Part shown: in pieces, positions 49,990 to 61,313 of the stretch
How positions within the stretch are numbered: the first letter of the stretch is position 1
Layout: every line of letters starts with the position of its first letter
NCBI GenBank assembly: GCA_905182985.1
Contig: CAJJDN010000036.1
Span: 63,549-127,548 of the forward strand
Direction of reading: 5' to 3'
DNA length: 64,000 bases
Origin: Paramecium sonneborni
Lineage: Eukaryota; Ciliophora; Oligohymenophorea; Peniculida; Parameciidae
Notes under the pieces: generated by a model
The model's database searches: none
Seen by the model: the letters and a program-made list of their open reading frames with translations, nothing else
What the model was told of the DNA's origin: nothing
Made by a program: the position numbers and the translations under genes

Positions 49990-52575
49990 AGATCTTTTTA
50001 TATATTCATATAATTGTAATTCATCTTCTTAAAAAATGATACTATTTATATCCTTTTATTTTCATAAGTTTCATATTCTGGTTATTCAATAAAAAAATAT
50101 TTTTATTTATAGTTTCATTTGCTAATATCAGAAGACTTTTTCAAGAAAATTTGAATTTTTATTTCTTGAGCATTACCATTAAAAAAAGAAGTTAATTACT
50201 ATTTTTTTGAATATGCATTTTTAAGTCACTTTTTGATACAATTATAATTAAACTTATTTTTTTTTAATTACCATGTTTACACATCCATAGATTTAATTTT
50301 ATTAATAAAACTTTTAAAATTCAAAGGAGAAGGTCTTGGAAAAGTTAATCTATAAAATTTTCCTAAGTAATGATGAAAAATTAAAATATATAAATATAGT
50401 GAAATTTTTAAAAACAGGTAAAAATTGCTATTATATGAATTGATTTTCATTACTTAAATTATTAAATATTACGTGATGAAATAAAAAGGATATAAATAAT
50501 ATTCACTAAATTATTATCTCAAAGTGAATTTTTTTTTTGCAATTAAGAAATTAGTTCTTCTTCTTACTTTGAACATAATTCTAAAAGTTACGTTCTTTCT
50601 AAATTAAGAATTTCAACCTTATTTTTTTCTTAAGATAATGAAGCTTTAATTAAAAATAATTTTACATTCTTGTTATTGCAATCTCATTTACATAATTTCA
50701 TAGATTTATTACTTAGGTATTTGAACAATATGCTGATATAATTATTTTAAAGGATTCATTTGAATACTGAAATCGAGCTTCAAAGATTGCACATTTTATC
50801 TTAAAGCTAGATTTTCTATTTTTAATTACTAAACTTGTTGTATAACATCACTAAATTTTGTTAATTATTAATATTGCTCTTTTATCCTCTAAAATTAATA
50901 GTTTTTATTACTTTTAATGATTTGTCTTGTCGTTACTATAATTTTTAGTTTTCTTCGAGTAAAAAGTTAACCTACTCTTTTAAGTCTATTATTTATTATT
51001 ATAATTATTGGACATAAAATTTGTCATACTAAATTACTGATGTTGAAGTTTTAGTTATTTTATTGGAATTATTTTTACTTTAGCTAAAATGAGAAAGAAG
51101 AGCTTCATAATTAGATTACTATTAAGTAATGTTCTATCGTTTAGTATTTGACTTGGATGAAGCAGCTAAGTAGTTAATATGCCATACAAGAAGGAATAAA
51201 ATAAGGTCTTAACTCTGCCATGATTTAGTTTATTTATCTAATTTATAAATTTTATTTCTAAATGAAATAAAATCTAAATAGATCTTATATGAATTTAGAT
51301 CAATACTAAAAATTTCTGTGTATTTTCCATACAGATTTAGGTTTATGTCCTCCTTAAATCAACAACTTTATTTATTCATGATAGAGTTTCTAAATTTGTA
51401 AAATGATTATGCTTGAAATTTCTATAATTTTCTCTAAATAAAACTAAAATTGATTTATAATTATTTTTTTTTCATTATATTCATGCAAGATTGCATCTCA
51501 ACTTGATTTATTATTTCAATTTAATAAATAATATTAAATAAAGCACTGAATATAATTATTATATTAGGGTTTGAAAATCAAAATCAGTTAAACCAATTAT
51601 TGAAGAATTACCTAAGGCTAACATATGATAAATTATCAATTACAAATTTTTTCATTTGTTAATTATTTTTTCAACCAATATTTTATTACTTAAATTTATG
51701 TTTAAAACTATTATATCATTATTTTTAAATTTGAATATTTATACATATCGTTCAGATATTTATTTTTCTAGTATTTGCTTTATACCAAAAATTCTAAATG
51801 TTTAATTTTAAACTTAAATTTTTAGAGAAATTGTAAACTTTTGTTTTCAAATCATATCCATTCTTTTAGCTTCTATGTAATCCTACAAAAACACAACCAA
51901 CAATTCTGAAAGCATAAGAAATTATTTCATCCTATTTCATTATATGTTCTCCAAGAAAGGGGTTATTAAATTTCCATATAAATAAATTAAATTTGATTAT
52001 AATTTTGCTTTTTAATACATAATTTATTTCAGTGTGAAATAAGAGTAGTAAAATTAATTCAATATCAAAATAAAATATCAAAATAATTTTTCCAATTCTC
52101 TTATAAGAGGATATTTCTGAGCAGTAATTTTAAAATTAAATAGATACTATTTTCTAATAGAATTTTAATTATTTTATTTTTTTTCTGTCAAAAAATTCCG
52201 CATCTCTATTTTATTATATCTAATTGTATAGTCTTCAAATTTTTTAATATTTTGATTGTGACATAAACTCTCTTTTGTTTCAAATATATTTTGATCCTAG
52301 GCTTAATTTATTTATCTTAACTTAATCTTGATTTGATTCAACTAAAATTAAATTAAATTCTTGGCTTTTTATTTCTATTATTCTGGAAAAGATTCTTGGT
52401 CTCAATTTGATTCAAAATTTTAAATTCATTAAAAAAATTGCTGTAAAAAGCATTCATTTAAATTTAAACTCTTCATAAATTGATTTAGATTTATTCATAT
52501 TATCTTTGATGGTTTTCTTTTTATTCTTATTCTAATTCTCTGTTTTTCCCTATTAAATCAATTCATTTAAATGAT
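49990..52575 (-). pseudogene. Decayed or frameshifted coiled-coil gene
   Basis: Protein-like blocks follow one another on the minus strand but in changing frames. They run from MDHLNELIQQGKTENQNKN (start near 52575) through FETKESLCHNQNIKKFEDY, QRIKEQYQQLTKFSDVIQQV (near 50870), YRLTFPRPSPLNFKSFINK (near 50320) to DELQLYEYIKRSKKP (near 50020). Most frame changes have no GT..AG intron and lie at A or T runs. More coding-like blocks (around SEIIKYWKKDHSQISYDY) continue 5' of 52575 into the repeat. Either an ageing pseudogene or poor sequence at a contig end. A plus-strand 95-codon frame at 51129-51416 overlaps it and is less convincing. Confidence 0.4.
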
Positions 52576-52952
52576 CCATTCTAATAACATAAAATTTAAT
52601 TTTTTTTTGTAATCAACTAAATAATCATAAGAAATTTAAGAATGATCCTTTTTCCAATATTTTATAATTTCAGAGAATAAAGAGATACGCTTCAACAAAA
52701 GACTTCGAAAATTAATTGAATATACTTTTTTTAAGTATTTACTTTACCAATGTCTTTAATCTTAATATTTACTATTATATATGAGTTTAGATAGTCATCA
52801 GAATTTTCGTGTTAGTAATTTCTTCTTAATAGAAACAAAAAGAAAGAAAATAGAAAATAGTTATAAGTCTAAAAAAGCCTATTTTTCTCCCTTTTTAGAA
52901 GATTTCCATTGGCTAGAATTTGCTCCAATTTTAACAAACACCATCCATATAT
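51905..52952. repeat. First copy of 1048-bp perfect direct repeat at N gap
   Basis: Identical by eye to 52954-54001 (offset 1049), ending at the N at 52953. Read as an unmerged contig overlap inside the decayed minus-strand gene. Confidence 0.95.
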
Positions 52953-52953
52953 N
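52953..52953. other. Assembly gap (single N)
   Basis: A single N between repeat copies. The corresponding base in the second copy (54002) is G. Confidence 0.97.
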
Positions 52954-54001
52954 TCTGAAAGCATAAGAAATTATTTCATCCTATTTCATTATATGTTCTC
53001 CAAGAAAGGGGTTATTAAATTTCCATATAAATAAATTAAATTTGATTATAATTTTGCTTTTTAATACATAATTTATTTCAGTGTGAAATAAGAGTAGTAA
53101 AATTAATTCAATATCAAAATAAAATATCAAAATAATTTTTCCAATTCTCTTATAAGAGGATATTTCTGAGCAGTAATTTTAAAATTAAATAGATACTATT
53201 TTCTAATAGAATTTTAATTATTTTATTTTTTTTCTGTCAAAAAATTCCGCATCTCTATTTTATTATATCTAATTGTATAGTCTTCAAATTTTTTAATATT
53301 TTGATTGTGACATAAACTCTCTTTTGTTTCAAATATATTTTGATCCTAGGCTTAATTTATTTATCTTAACTTAATCTTGATTTGATTCAACTAAAATTAA
53401 ATTAAATTCTTGGCTTTTTATTTCTATTATTCTGGAAAAGATTCTTGGTCTCAATTTGATTCAAAATTTTAAATTCATTAAAAAAATTGCTGTAAAAAGC
53501 ATTCATTTAAATTTAAACTCTTCATAAATTGATTTAGATTTATTCATATTATCTTTGATGGTTTTCTTTTTATTCTTATTCTAATTCTCTGTTTTTCCCT
53601 ATTAAATCAATTCATTTAAATGATCCATTCTAATAACATAAAATTTAATTTTTTTTTGTAATCAACTAAATAATCATAAGAAATTTAAGAATGATCCTTT
53701 TTCCAATATTTTATAATTTCAGAGAATAAAGAGATACGCTTCAACAAAAGACTTCGAAAATTAATTGAATATACTTTTTTTAAGTATTTACTTTACCAAT
53801 GTCTTTAATCTTAATATTTACTATTATATATGAGTTTAGATAGTCATCAGAATTTTCGTGTTAGTAATTTCTTCTTAATAGAAACAAAAAGAAAGAAAAT
53901 AGAAAATAGTTATAAGTCTAAAAAAGCCTATTTTTCTCCCTTTTTAGAAGATTTCCATTGGCTAGAATTTGCTCCAATTTTAACAAACACCATCCATATA
54001 T
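52954..54001. repeat. Second copy of 1048-bp perfect direct repeat
   Basis: Repeats 51905-52952, then continues uniquely towards the membrane RING gene. It carries a second image of the 5' part of the decayed minus-strand gene. Confidence 0.95.
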
Positions 54002-54004
54002 GAT
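53831..54004 (+). CDS. Short ORF of uncertain reality
   Basis: A 57-codon plus-strand frame starting MSLDSHQNFRVSN and ending ...TNTIHI at TGA. It has no intron and ordinary amino-acid composition. It overlaps protein-like minus-strand sequence, and its first copy (52782 onward) runs into the N. No motif. Confidence 0.2.
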
Positions 54005-54278
54005 TACTTTCCATATTTCTATTATATATAATAAATCTTAAATTTTCTATAACTTTTGTAATTTCTAACAACTTTGCCATTATATTTATATTAATAGAAA
54101 TCAAATACATTAAAATCAGTCCAATTTGTATCACAATAGTAAATGAATATATTTATCATAAATATTACCATTATTCTAAATCAGATGAACTTTTTATCAT
54201 AATAAAAGGAGTATAATAGATTATAGAGATAATTTGAAAAGACATAAGAAATACTTAACAAAATCCTACCGATATTTA

Positions 54279-55902
54279 ATGAATTAATTATAATTTTCTT
54301 AAGCATAATCACCAAGAGAGAGTAATTTTGATTTTGAAGAACAACCTTAACTTTAAGAATAAAGAATCACTGAGAATAAATTATCCTCATCAATATTTAA
54401 CAATGTAATTTATATTATATAGACTTTAGATGAAAATTTTGGCAGCAGTTTATTAAATATTGTTAATACTATTTAATTCTTATGTAGTGTTTGATTCAAG
54501 TTCTAAGCTATCCCTATTATATATTACTATTTTACATTTTCTCTAAGTAGTACGATTAGCAATTCATAATTATAAGTATTATAGTTTATTTATATAAGTA
54601 ATATCTTGAATGATCATAATTGTTGTCTTGAAATATTTTGGGGAATCTTATCCATATCTTATTATGTAATTTGATATTTATACTTCCTTAGAGCTGTTTT
54701 TTATTCTTCTTAGAAAACTCAAATTTTCCCATCCAATATCCTATGATAATTTACTTTGTTTTTACTTTGTCCTGGTTTATTTTTATAGCACAGGCTTATC
54801 GTTAAAATAAAAATGAAAAAAATATTGCTTCACTTGTAAATTTACAGTTGTATTGTAGTTTACGGTTTTTTTTAAATTACTTATTATAGGCCAATTAATG
54901 CTAATAAATTTTAGATAAATTAATTGGCTTAAATGGGATTGGATATATGTGTTTGTTATTTTTTGGGCTTTTCTAACATTTGCAATAATTCTCTAAATAA
55001 TCTTTATATTTGATTTCATTGTGAAATTGATTTCCATTTTATAAGAAAATGATCTATTGAACAAATAAACATTAACTTATTAAAGTAGCTAAGTTCAATA
55101 TTTTAGTAGTTATTGGTTCACTTTGGATGAATCTTTTTATTCTTTCTTTTTCTGGTCTTTTAACATTTACTATCGTGAGTTATTCTATTTTTTTAAGTAC
55201 AGGAAGAAATCCTTTTAATTCAATGCCTATTACATTATGTATTTTTTACAGTTTATTATTTACAATATACACTTGCTATTTTAGAAGAACCTTAAAGTAT
55301 TTTAAAATTTTAAAATTAGTAAATTTTTAATTTCCTTTTAAACTAAGACAGAAGAAGATAATTAAAATGAAATTATAGTTAGTGAATAAAGATTTTAATT
55401 TAGTTCTCCAAGTTCTAAAAGGAGAAATCGTTTTATCAAAGATAAAAATGAGATTTTTATAAAATTACCTTAGTTTTTAGTATAATAATCTATTATCTAA
55501 GATAAAATTGTCACAAACTTATTTTCAACCATATGAACTTGGAGAATATTAATAATCTTAAAAATAAATACCATAATTAAATTAGATTAAATAAGTAAAG
55601 AGAAATAAGACGGATATAGATTAACCTAAATTGAGCAATCAAAATTCCTTAACTGAATATAAAGCTGAAAAAGATTAAAATTGTTTTAATTGTTGTTAAA
55701 ATGATAGTTGTGCTGTTTATATGCCATGTGGTCATGGGGGATTATGTATAAAATGTGCAACTGAATGGTTTACAGAGAAATAAGAATGTTTAATTTGTAG
55801 AAAAGTATTTATACATAAAATTATTAGCCAGTTGAATCAGTTGTTAAAGTTATTGAATCAAATTCTAACACTGTATAAATTGTTGATGTAGTAGCATTTT
55901 GA
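54279..55902 (+). CDS. Multi-pass membrane RING-finger protein
   Basis: Assembled from about seven or eight exons with short introns. Several hydrophobic segments occupy the first two-thirds (around PIIYYYFTFSLS, MIIYFVFTLSWFIFIAQAY, IYVFVIFWAFLTFAIIL and LFILSFSGLLTFTIVSYS). A polar Ser/Gln-rich cytosolic stretch follows. The C-terminus is a RING finger: NCFNCCQNDSCAVYMPCGHGG, CIKCATEW, CLICRKPVES. The topology is that of membrane-anchored E3 ligases in ciliates. Some middle intron boundaries are uncertain, so the exact length is not given. The final 23-nt intron inside the RING is clear. Confidence 0.8.
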
Positions 55903-56393
55903 AAAATCTAAGGTTTGTGAATTATAATTTTTTACACTAAAAATATCAATCTAAAACTTATTTTGAATGAAATTATGTTAAATTATAATTATATGAATTC
56001 AAAATTTTTTGTATTTACATAACATTATAAAAGATAATAAAATTTAGATAATGATATATTTTAAATTGAATAAAAATTCTAAAATTTGATTAGTCTTTGA
56101 ATTTATTTCCATTTGAATTCATTTTATGTACTGAATTTAGTAATTACCTTCATTTTTACTTCATGATTATCTAAAATATAAAATACATTATAATTATTTG
56201 ATTAAAAATTAACTATTATTGATGTAGAAAATTTCAAATATAAAAATATTGCCAAGCATATGATAATGGCTAAATAAATACTATATTTTGAGATAAATTG
56301 ATGAACTTTTCAAAATGTATAACATCTCATTTCATACAGGATAAAAAATGAAGATTTATAAAAGTTTAAATATTATATTAAATATCGAAATTA
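55903..56393. other. Gene-free stretch
   Basis: AT-rich intergenic DNA between two plus-strand genes. No feature supported. Confidence 0.5.
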
Positions 56394-56716
56394 ATGTCAA
56401 ATTAGAAAAGAGACTATAAGAAGGTTGAAAAGTGTAAGAGAGAAGCTTTAATATCCTTAGTTTTTAGCTAGGGTTTGAAGATAAAGGAAGTAAATAGTTT
56501 GTTTATTTTTAGGCATCTTAAAATCTTGATATAAAGTATGCAGTAGCCAAAACAATAATAGTTGCTTTTAGAAAAAAATATATTTTAGAGAAAAAAGAAA
56601 TAATGTCGACCAAAAAATGTAGATTTCAGCCCAGAATAAATCAGATTTCTGTACATCGAATTATTAGTAAAATTGGAGGAAAATGTGTTAATCTTGACCA
56701 AGAGAAAATTTTATGA
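56394..56716 (+). CDS. Small helix-turn-helix protein
   Basis: Spliced product of 99 residues with one 23-nt intron at 56490-56512. The core reads KREALISLVFSQGLKIKEA, then SQNLDIKYAVAKTIIVAFRK, a pattern of helix, I-K-E-A, N-L-x-I-x-Y-x-x-A-K-T-I and a recognition helix. It is typical of homeodomain-like HTH proteins in protists. A basic C-terminus follows. DNA binding is inferred. Without the intron the same ATG opens a frame of about 260 codons to 57182, but the spliced version gives a far more protein-like sequence. Confidence 0.7.
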
Positions 56717-57120
56717 TATGCTATTTTTATATTTTCATCATTAGAAGACAATAATATTTTCATAATATAACAAAAGTACTTCCTTTATTCCAAAGAAATA
56801 CTATATTAAGAACTAATATATTAATGGATAGCAGAAATTTTATATTCCTGAATCCATGTATTTTGATATGATGTTAATCCCAATTTTTAAATTATTTTTG
56901 TAAGAAAAAGAACATCCATAGAAATATTTAAATAAAATTTGGGTGGATTTAATATAAAATATTTTTTTTTAGAATAAATAACGATTTAATTTTTATTATA
57001 TAAGAAAATTTTTTTAAGAATTCAGAAAAAAAAATGAAAAATCGAGTATAGAAATTTAGAGAAAAAATATTACTTTTGAGTAAGCCTTAAAAAATTCTTT
57101 AAATGAGAGAAAGATATAAA
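56717..57120. other. Gene-free stretch
   Basis: A spacer between convergent genes. A plus-strand frame stays open across it (see the HTH entry) but appears to be chance. Confidence 0.4.
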
Positions 57121-59178
57121 TCAATTTTTTAATTCACCAAAGATGTATGATAACTCTTATTTTTGACCATTTGGAAATTTGAGTATTCCTTTTCCATGTC
57201 TTACTCCATGAAACCAAGATCCAATATAAATTTTACCATCACTATATTCATAAGTACCATCACCATGAAAATTGTCTTTATAAAATCTATGAATATAAAA
57301 TAATATTACAATCCAAAATGTTAATCTCCATCACTATTAATATACGTACCTTATCCATGCTTTTAACCATTTTTCATAAATCCTTTATATTAAGAGCCAT
57401 CTTTCCATGTAAAAGTTCCTTTACCAATAATTTCATTTGATTCAAATTATCCTTCATAATAAGAACCATTTTAAAATAATAATTTGCCTTCTCCATGTCT
57501 TAAACAATTTTTAAAATATCCTTCATAATATTAACCATTTGGCCATATTTATTTACCATAACCATCTAAAATAGTACCACACCAAAATCCTTCTAAAATA
57601 CTACCATCAGAATAAGTCATTTTTCCAATTCCATTTTATTTATCACAAATCCAATGACCTTCATAAATATCACCATTTGAATATACTTATTTACCATAAC
57701 CATGTCTTTTATCATTTAACCAATATCCATCATAAATAGAACCATCTAAAGAAAATAGTTTTCCTTTTCCAGATCTTTCTTCTCTAATTGTTTCTCCAAC
57801 ATAAAATTAACCATCTTTTTAGGCCAAAGTTAAACTAAATCTACTTATTAATTATTTATCACTAATTCTTGGCATTGACCATATACTTTCAGATACTTTT
57901 AATGGAGATTCATCAGTTTTATCTGTTGCACATTATTTAATGTTTTCACTATAAATAATAATTAAAAATTACAATTAATGATCACATTTAAATGCTTCTA
58001 TTATTTCAGAATCTTATACTTAATCCAACCATCTTTTTCTTTTTCCTTCAAACCATTCTCCAAATTTATAATCTCCATTTATTGCATACATAATTCCTAT
58101 TCCATGTTATTTTCCTTACATCCAATTTCCAATATATTTCTTACCATCTTGCCAACAAAACAAACCAAAACCTTATTTTAAATCTTAATCATATGATCCT
58201 TCATAAATTCTACCATCAGGCCAAATAGTTTTTCCATTTCCTTACATTTTATTTTTCTACCATCCTCCAACATAAGTTCGTCCATCAATCCAACGATATT
58301 CACCATAACCTTAAATTTCATCATTTACAAATTCTCCTTAATATGATGAATTATCATTAAATATTAATATTCCTTTTCCATGTTTAAATCCTTTTTAAAA
58401 TTCACCCATATACTTTGCTGTCTCATTCCATTATTCTATTCCAAAATAATGTTTAAAACTATTTAACCAATAACCTCTATAAAATGCTCCCTCTACATAT
58501 TTATACTCTCCATAACCAGTTGCCTCATCATTCTTCCAATGTCCAATATATGCATCACCATTTACAAAATATTTTATACCATAACCTTCATATTTTCCTT
58601 TCTTCCATTATCCTTCATACATCTAACCTTATAGTTTCTTACAAATTCTTACCATTTTAATATATTTAAACTCCCCAACCATCTTACTAATCATCTTCTA
58701 AATTTCCTCTATATGAAGAACCTACTTTCTATTTAAATCTTACCATCATCTAAAATTGTTATTTCTGTTTCTTTATATTTACTATATATTTCTTTTTCAA
58801 TTTACTATTTCATTCTTGATTAATCAAATTTTGGCAGATCTATCTCCATTCCTGTTAACATAAATTAATTTTTTTCCCAATAACCTTCGTATATTTATCC
58901 ATCATTTGTTGTGTATTTTCCATAACCATCCATTTAGTTATTGTTCCAATATCCTTCATATATATCCCCTAATTTTAAATGAGAAAATTATACCATTAGG
59001 AAATATAGCTTTTCCAAACCCATTAAAAGCTTGATTGTCTTACGATTATCCTTAATACAAAATATCTAGGCATATATTTTATTTAAATACTATTTTCAAG
59101 AATTCTATACTATTATTCAATTGAGGTTATTTCTGTAAAATTTGTGAAACTTTTAGTATCATTTACAATTAGAGCCAT
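57121..59178 (-). CDS. Large MORN-repeat protein
   Basis: ATG at 59176-59178, TGA at 57121-57123, with at least six introns. A short N-terminal helix leads into a long array of roughly twenty MORN repeats, for example FNGFGKAIFPNGD, YEGYW..MDGYGKY, YIGHW..ATGYGEY, YDGYW..RHGYGK and YKGF..KHGQGTY. It is broken by a Ser/Lys-rich insert of about 60 residues near 57850-57960. Such arrays form long curved rods that scaffold membrane-associated complexes. No kinase or other catalytic domain is attached. Exact exon ends were not all resolved. Confidence 0.88.
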
Positions 59179-59599
59179 TATTTTATATTATTATTATAAC
59201 ACAAAGAAAAATGTATTTTTCAAATTTATATAATCAATCTTATTAACTTGCAAATGTTAGGATTAACATTGATTAATTTCTTCTAATACTTCTAATATTG
59301 AATAATCAATTTAAATAAAAAAAACCTTCTTCTGCTTACTCATAAAAAATATTCTTATTTATAAAATTAATTATATAATTTAAAACGATTTCTAAATGCA
59401 AGTTATTTTAGGATAAAGGATATTTAACATGCCTTCTCTATTAAAAATAACTTATGCAGAAGTTTTTATTTTTAATTCATTAAATTCTAAGTAAGAGGGC
59501 TACATTTTATAAATTTAATTGTCAATCTACATAAAGTTAGCTCGAGATAAATAAATCAATGAAGATTTTAACTTTTAAATTAAAATGGATTAAAAAAAA
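59179..59599. other. Gene-free stretch
   Basis: AT-rich DNA between the MORN gene start and a kinase remnant. Nothing supported. Confidence 0.5.
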
Positions 59600-59937
59600 A
59601 AGGGAGTTTAAATAGAAGAATTTAATAAGACTTTAGAAACATTCTCATGCTATTGTTTAATTTGAATTTTTTGAAGATGAGATATGTTTGATTTTAAAAT
59701 ATGCAGATTTCAAAGCAATTTTAATATTATAGAAGGGATCCTTGTTTCCTTATTTAACGAAAGCAAGATTTCAAATGCATTTGTTTATTTTTTATAAACT
59801 TGTTCGGGTATAGATTACCTTCATAAAAATAAAGTATTCATAGAGATTTAAACACAGAAATTCTATTATTTGAAAGAGATGAGGAAATATAAAAAATCTA
59901 TAACTCTGGATAGTCAGCTGAAATCATTATCGTATGA
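59600..59937 (+). pseudogene. Protein kinase pseudogene fragment
   Basis: Recognisable kinase pieces lie in different frames: HSHAIVQFEFFEDEICLIL and YADF (N-lobe strand and hinge), GIDYLHKNKV, then after a one-base frame change IHRDLNTEILLFERDEE (catalytic loop) and QKIYNSG where DFG would be expected. The glycine loop and the whole C-lobe are missing. The remnant stops exactly where the repeat copy begins (59938). Clearly derived from a Ser/Thr kinase and not functional as read. Confidence 0.7.
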
Positions 59938-60455
59938 TAGTTAAGTATGCAAATTAAGCAATTATAAAAATTTTCTAATTCCATCTGACGCTTACTTGCT
60001 GTATGAATTGTAATAATAAATTGAGCAAAATGCTTTTATTGTTGTTGAGTAGCATTAAAAGCAAATGTCAAATAATTTGAATAATATAGTATTAATTGAA
60101 GTTAAAAGTAAATACTGATGGAAATTGAATCTGAGTATAACAACTTAAGACTTGATATAAATTTGTTTACTAATACTTCATTAACAAAGCTTTCAGGATC
60201 AAATATTAATAAATAATGAATCTCTATTGCTTTCTCTATGTATTCAGATAAATGTAACCTCTTATTCAAAATAGGATTACTAGAAGATTAAATTATTCTA
60301 TAAAAAAAGAATTAGGTTTCTTTGAAACTTTATTTTAAAATTAAAGTTGCACTTGATTTATAGATTGTATTTTTGTTAATTTATTTGTTTCAATTTATTT
60401 ACTTTAACTATTAGAATTTTATATATTTAATATTGAATTTATTGGAAATTTCTTC

Positions 60456-60872
60456 ATGATAGATTCAGACACAATCACTCTTGATTAAATTTATGGGTGT
60501 CATTTCAAAAAAGTACCATTGCTTTATGGGGAAATGGAAGGAACTAATCCATTTCCAATAAATGAGGCTGATGAAGATTTAGATTCTGATAAATAACCTG
60601 AATAGACAAAGCAAATTTCACCAACTTAATAAAAAGCATAATTAAAACCATTAATAAAAACAAGGAGGAGATAATAAACTGTTCATAAATCACCTATGAA
60701 TATGAGTTAATTTGAGAGGCATATTGGATTTCGAAATTCTTTTTATAAGAATAATAATAAAATCAATTTAGCATCTAGGTAAAGGGCCGAGGAAGTAAAA
60801 AATTAAGAAATTGGAATGTTTACTAAATATGTTTAAAGGTTTTAGCTTCAAAAATTATAAATTTGGAATTGA
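60456..60872 (+). CDS. Hypothetical protein, copy 1 of an assembly duplicate
   Basis: An intronless frame of 139 codons (138 residues). It starts MIDSDTITLDQIYGCHFKKV, followed by an acidic stretch (NEADEDLDSDKQPEQ) and a basic region with KTRRRQQTVHKSPMN and ASRQRAEEVKNQE. No known domain. The basic part could be a nuclear signal. The copy lies in a contig overlap, so only one locus is expected. Confidence 0.75.
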
Positions 60873-61080
60873 ATTAATCGTAGATTAATAATTTGAATCG
60901 ACATCTAATTTTTGCTATTTATTATTTAATATTAATTTCTAAATTTTTATACCAATTAAAAATTTTAATAATATTGATTATGAATTTTTATCAAACTCAT
61001 ACAGCATATATTATCAGAAATTATTTGAATTATAAAATGATCAATTATTGTAGAATCTTATAAAATTAAAAATAAAAATA

Positions 61081-61311
61081 ATGGATGATGAAATATACAT
61101 AAAATAGCCTTTGAATGATGAATAGAATGATCAATCAGAAAAGTTTAAGAAAATATTTTTATTTTATTAGATAATCCTAATTTGTATAAAATGATGAATC
61201 AATAGAACATTTAGTAAATTCCTTAATCTAAAATTAATAACCTAATGAGGATGATTAACTTAAGTAATAAATTGTTAAAAAGAGGATTAATGATTAAAGG
61301 TAATTCATGAA
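61081..61311 (+). pseudogene. Truncated artefactual copy of the Myb-like gene
   Basis: Same start (MDDEIYIKQPLNDE) and first intron as the complete gene at 62457. It is cut by the N at 61312, which falls inside the second intron. Not a separate gene. Confidence 0.85.
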
Positions 61312-61312
61312 N
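61312..61312. other. Assembly gap (single N)
   Basis: A single N between repeat copies. The matching base in the second copy (62688) is C. One extra base (61313) follows the N before the repeat resumes at 61314. Confidence 0.95.
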
Positions 61313-61313
61313 T

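Larger units (their letters stand above)
59938..61311. repeat. First copy of 1374-bp perfect direct repeat at N gap
   Basis: Identical by eye to 61314-62687 (offset 1376), ending at the N at 61312. It contains one complete small gene and the 5' part of a Myb gene. The first 500 bp are TGA-poor on both strands and I could not assign them. Read as an unmerged contig overlap. Confidence 0.95.

Noticed and set aside
56394..57182. A single 263-codon unspliced gene from the ATG at 56394
   Set aside because: Removing the 23-nt GT..AG segment at 56490-56512 yields a clear HTH motif and a nearby TGA. The unspliced continuation is low-complexity Phe/Lys/Asn sequence.
59840..60393. Minus-strand frame of about 184 codons without TGA
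   Set aside because: It lacks a start, is antisense to the kinase remnant at one end, and the plus strand of the same stretch is equally open. I could not decide, so I left it uncalled.
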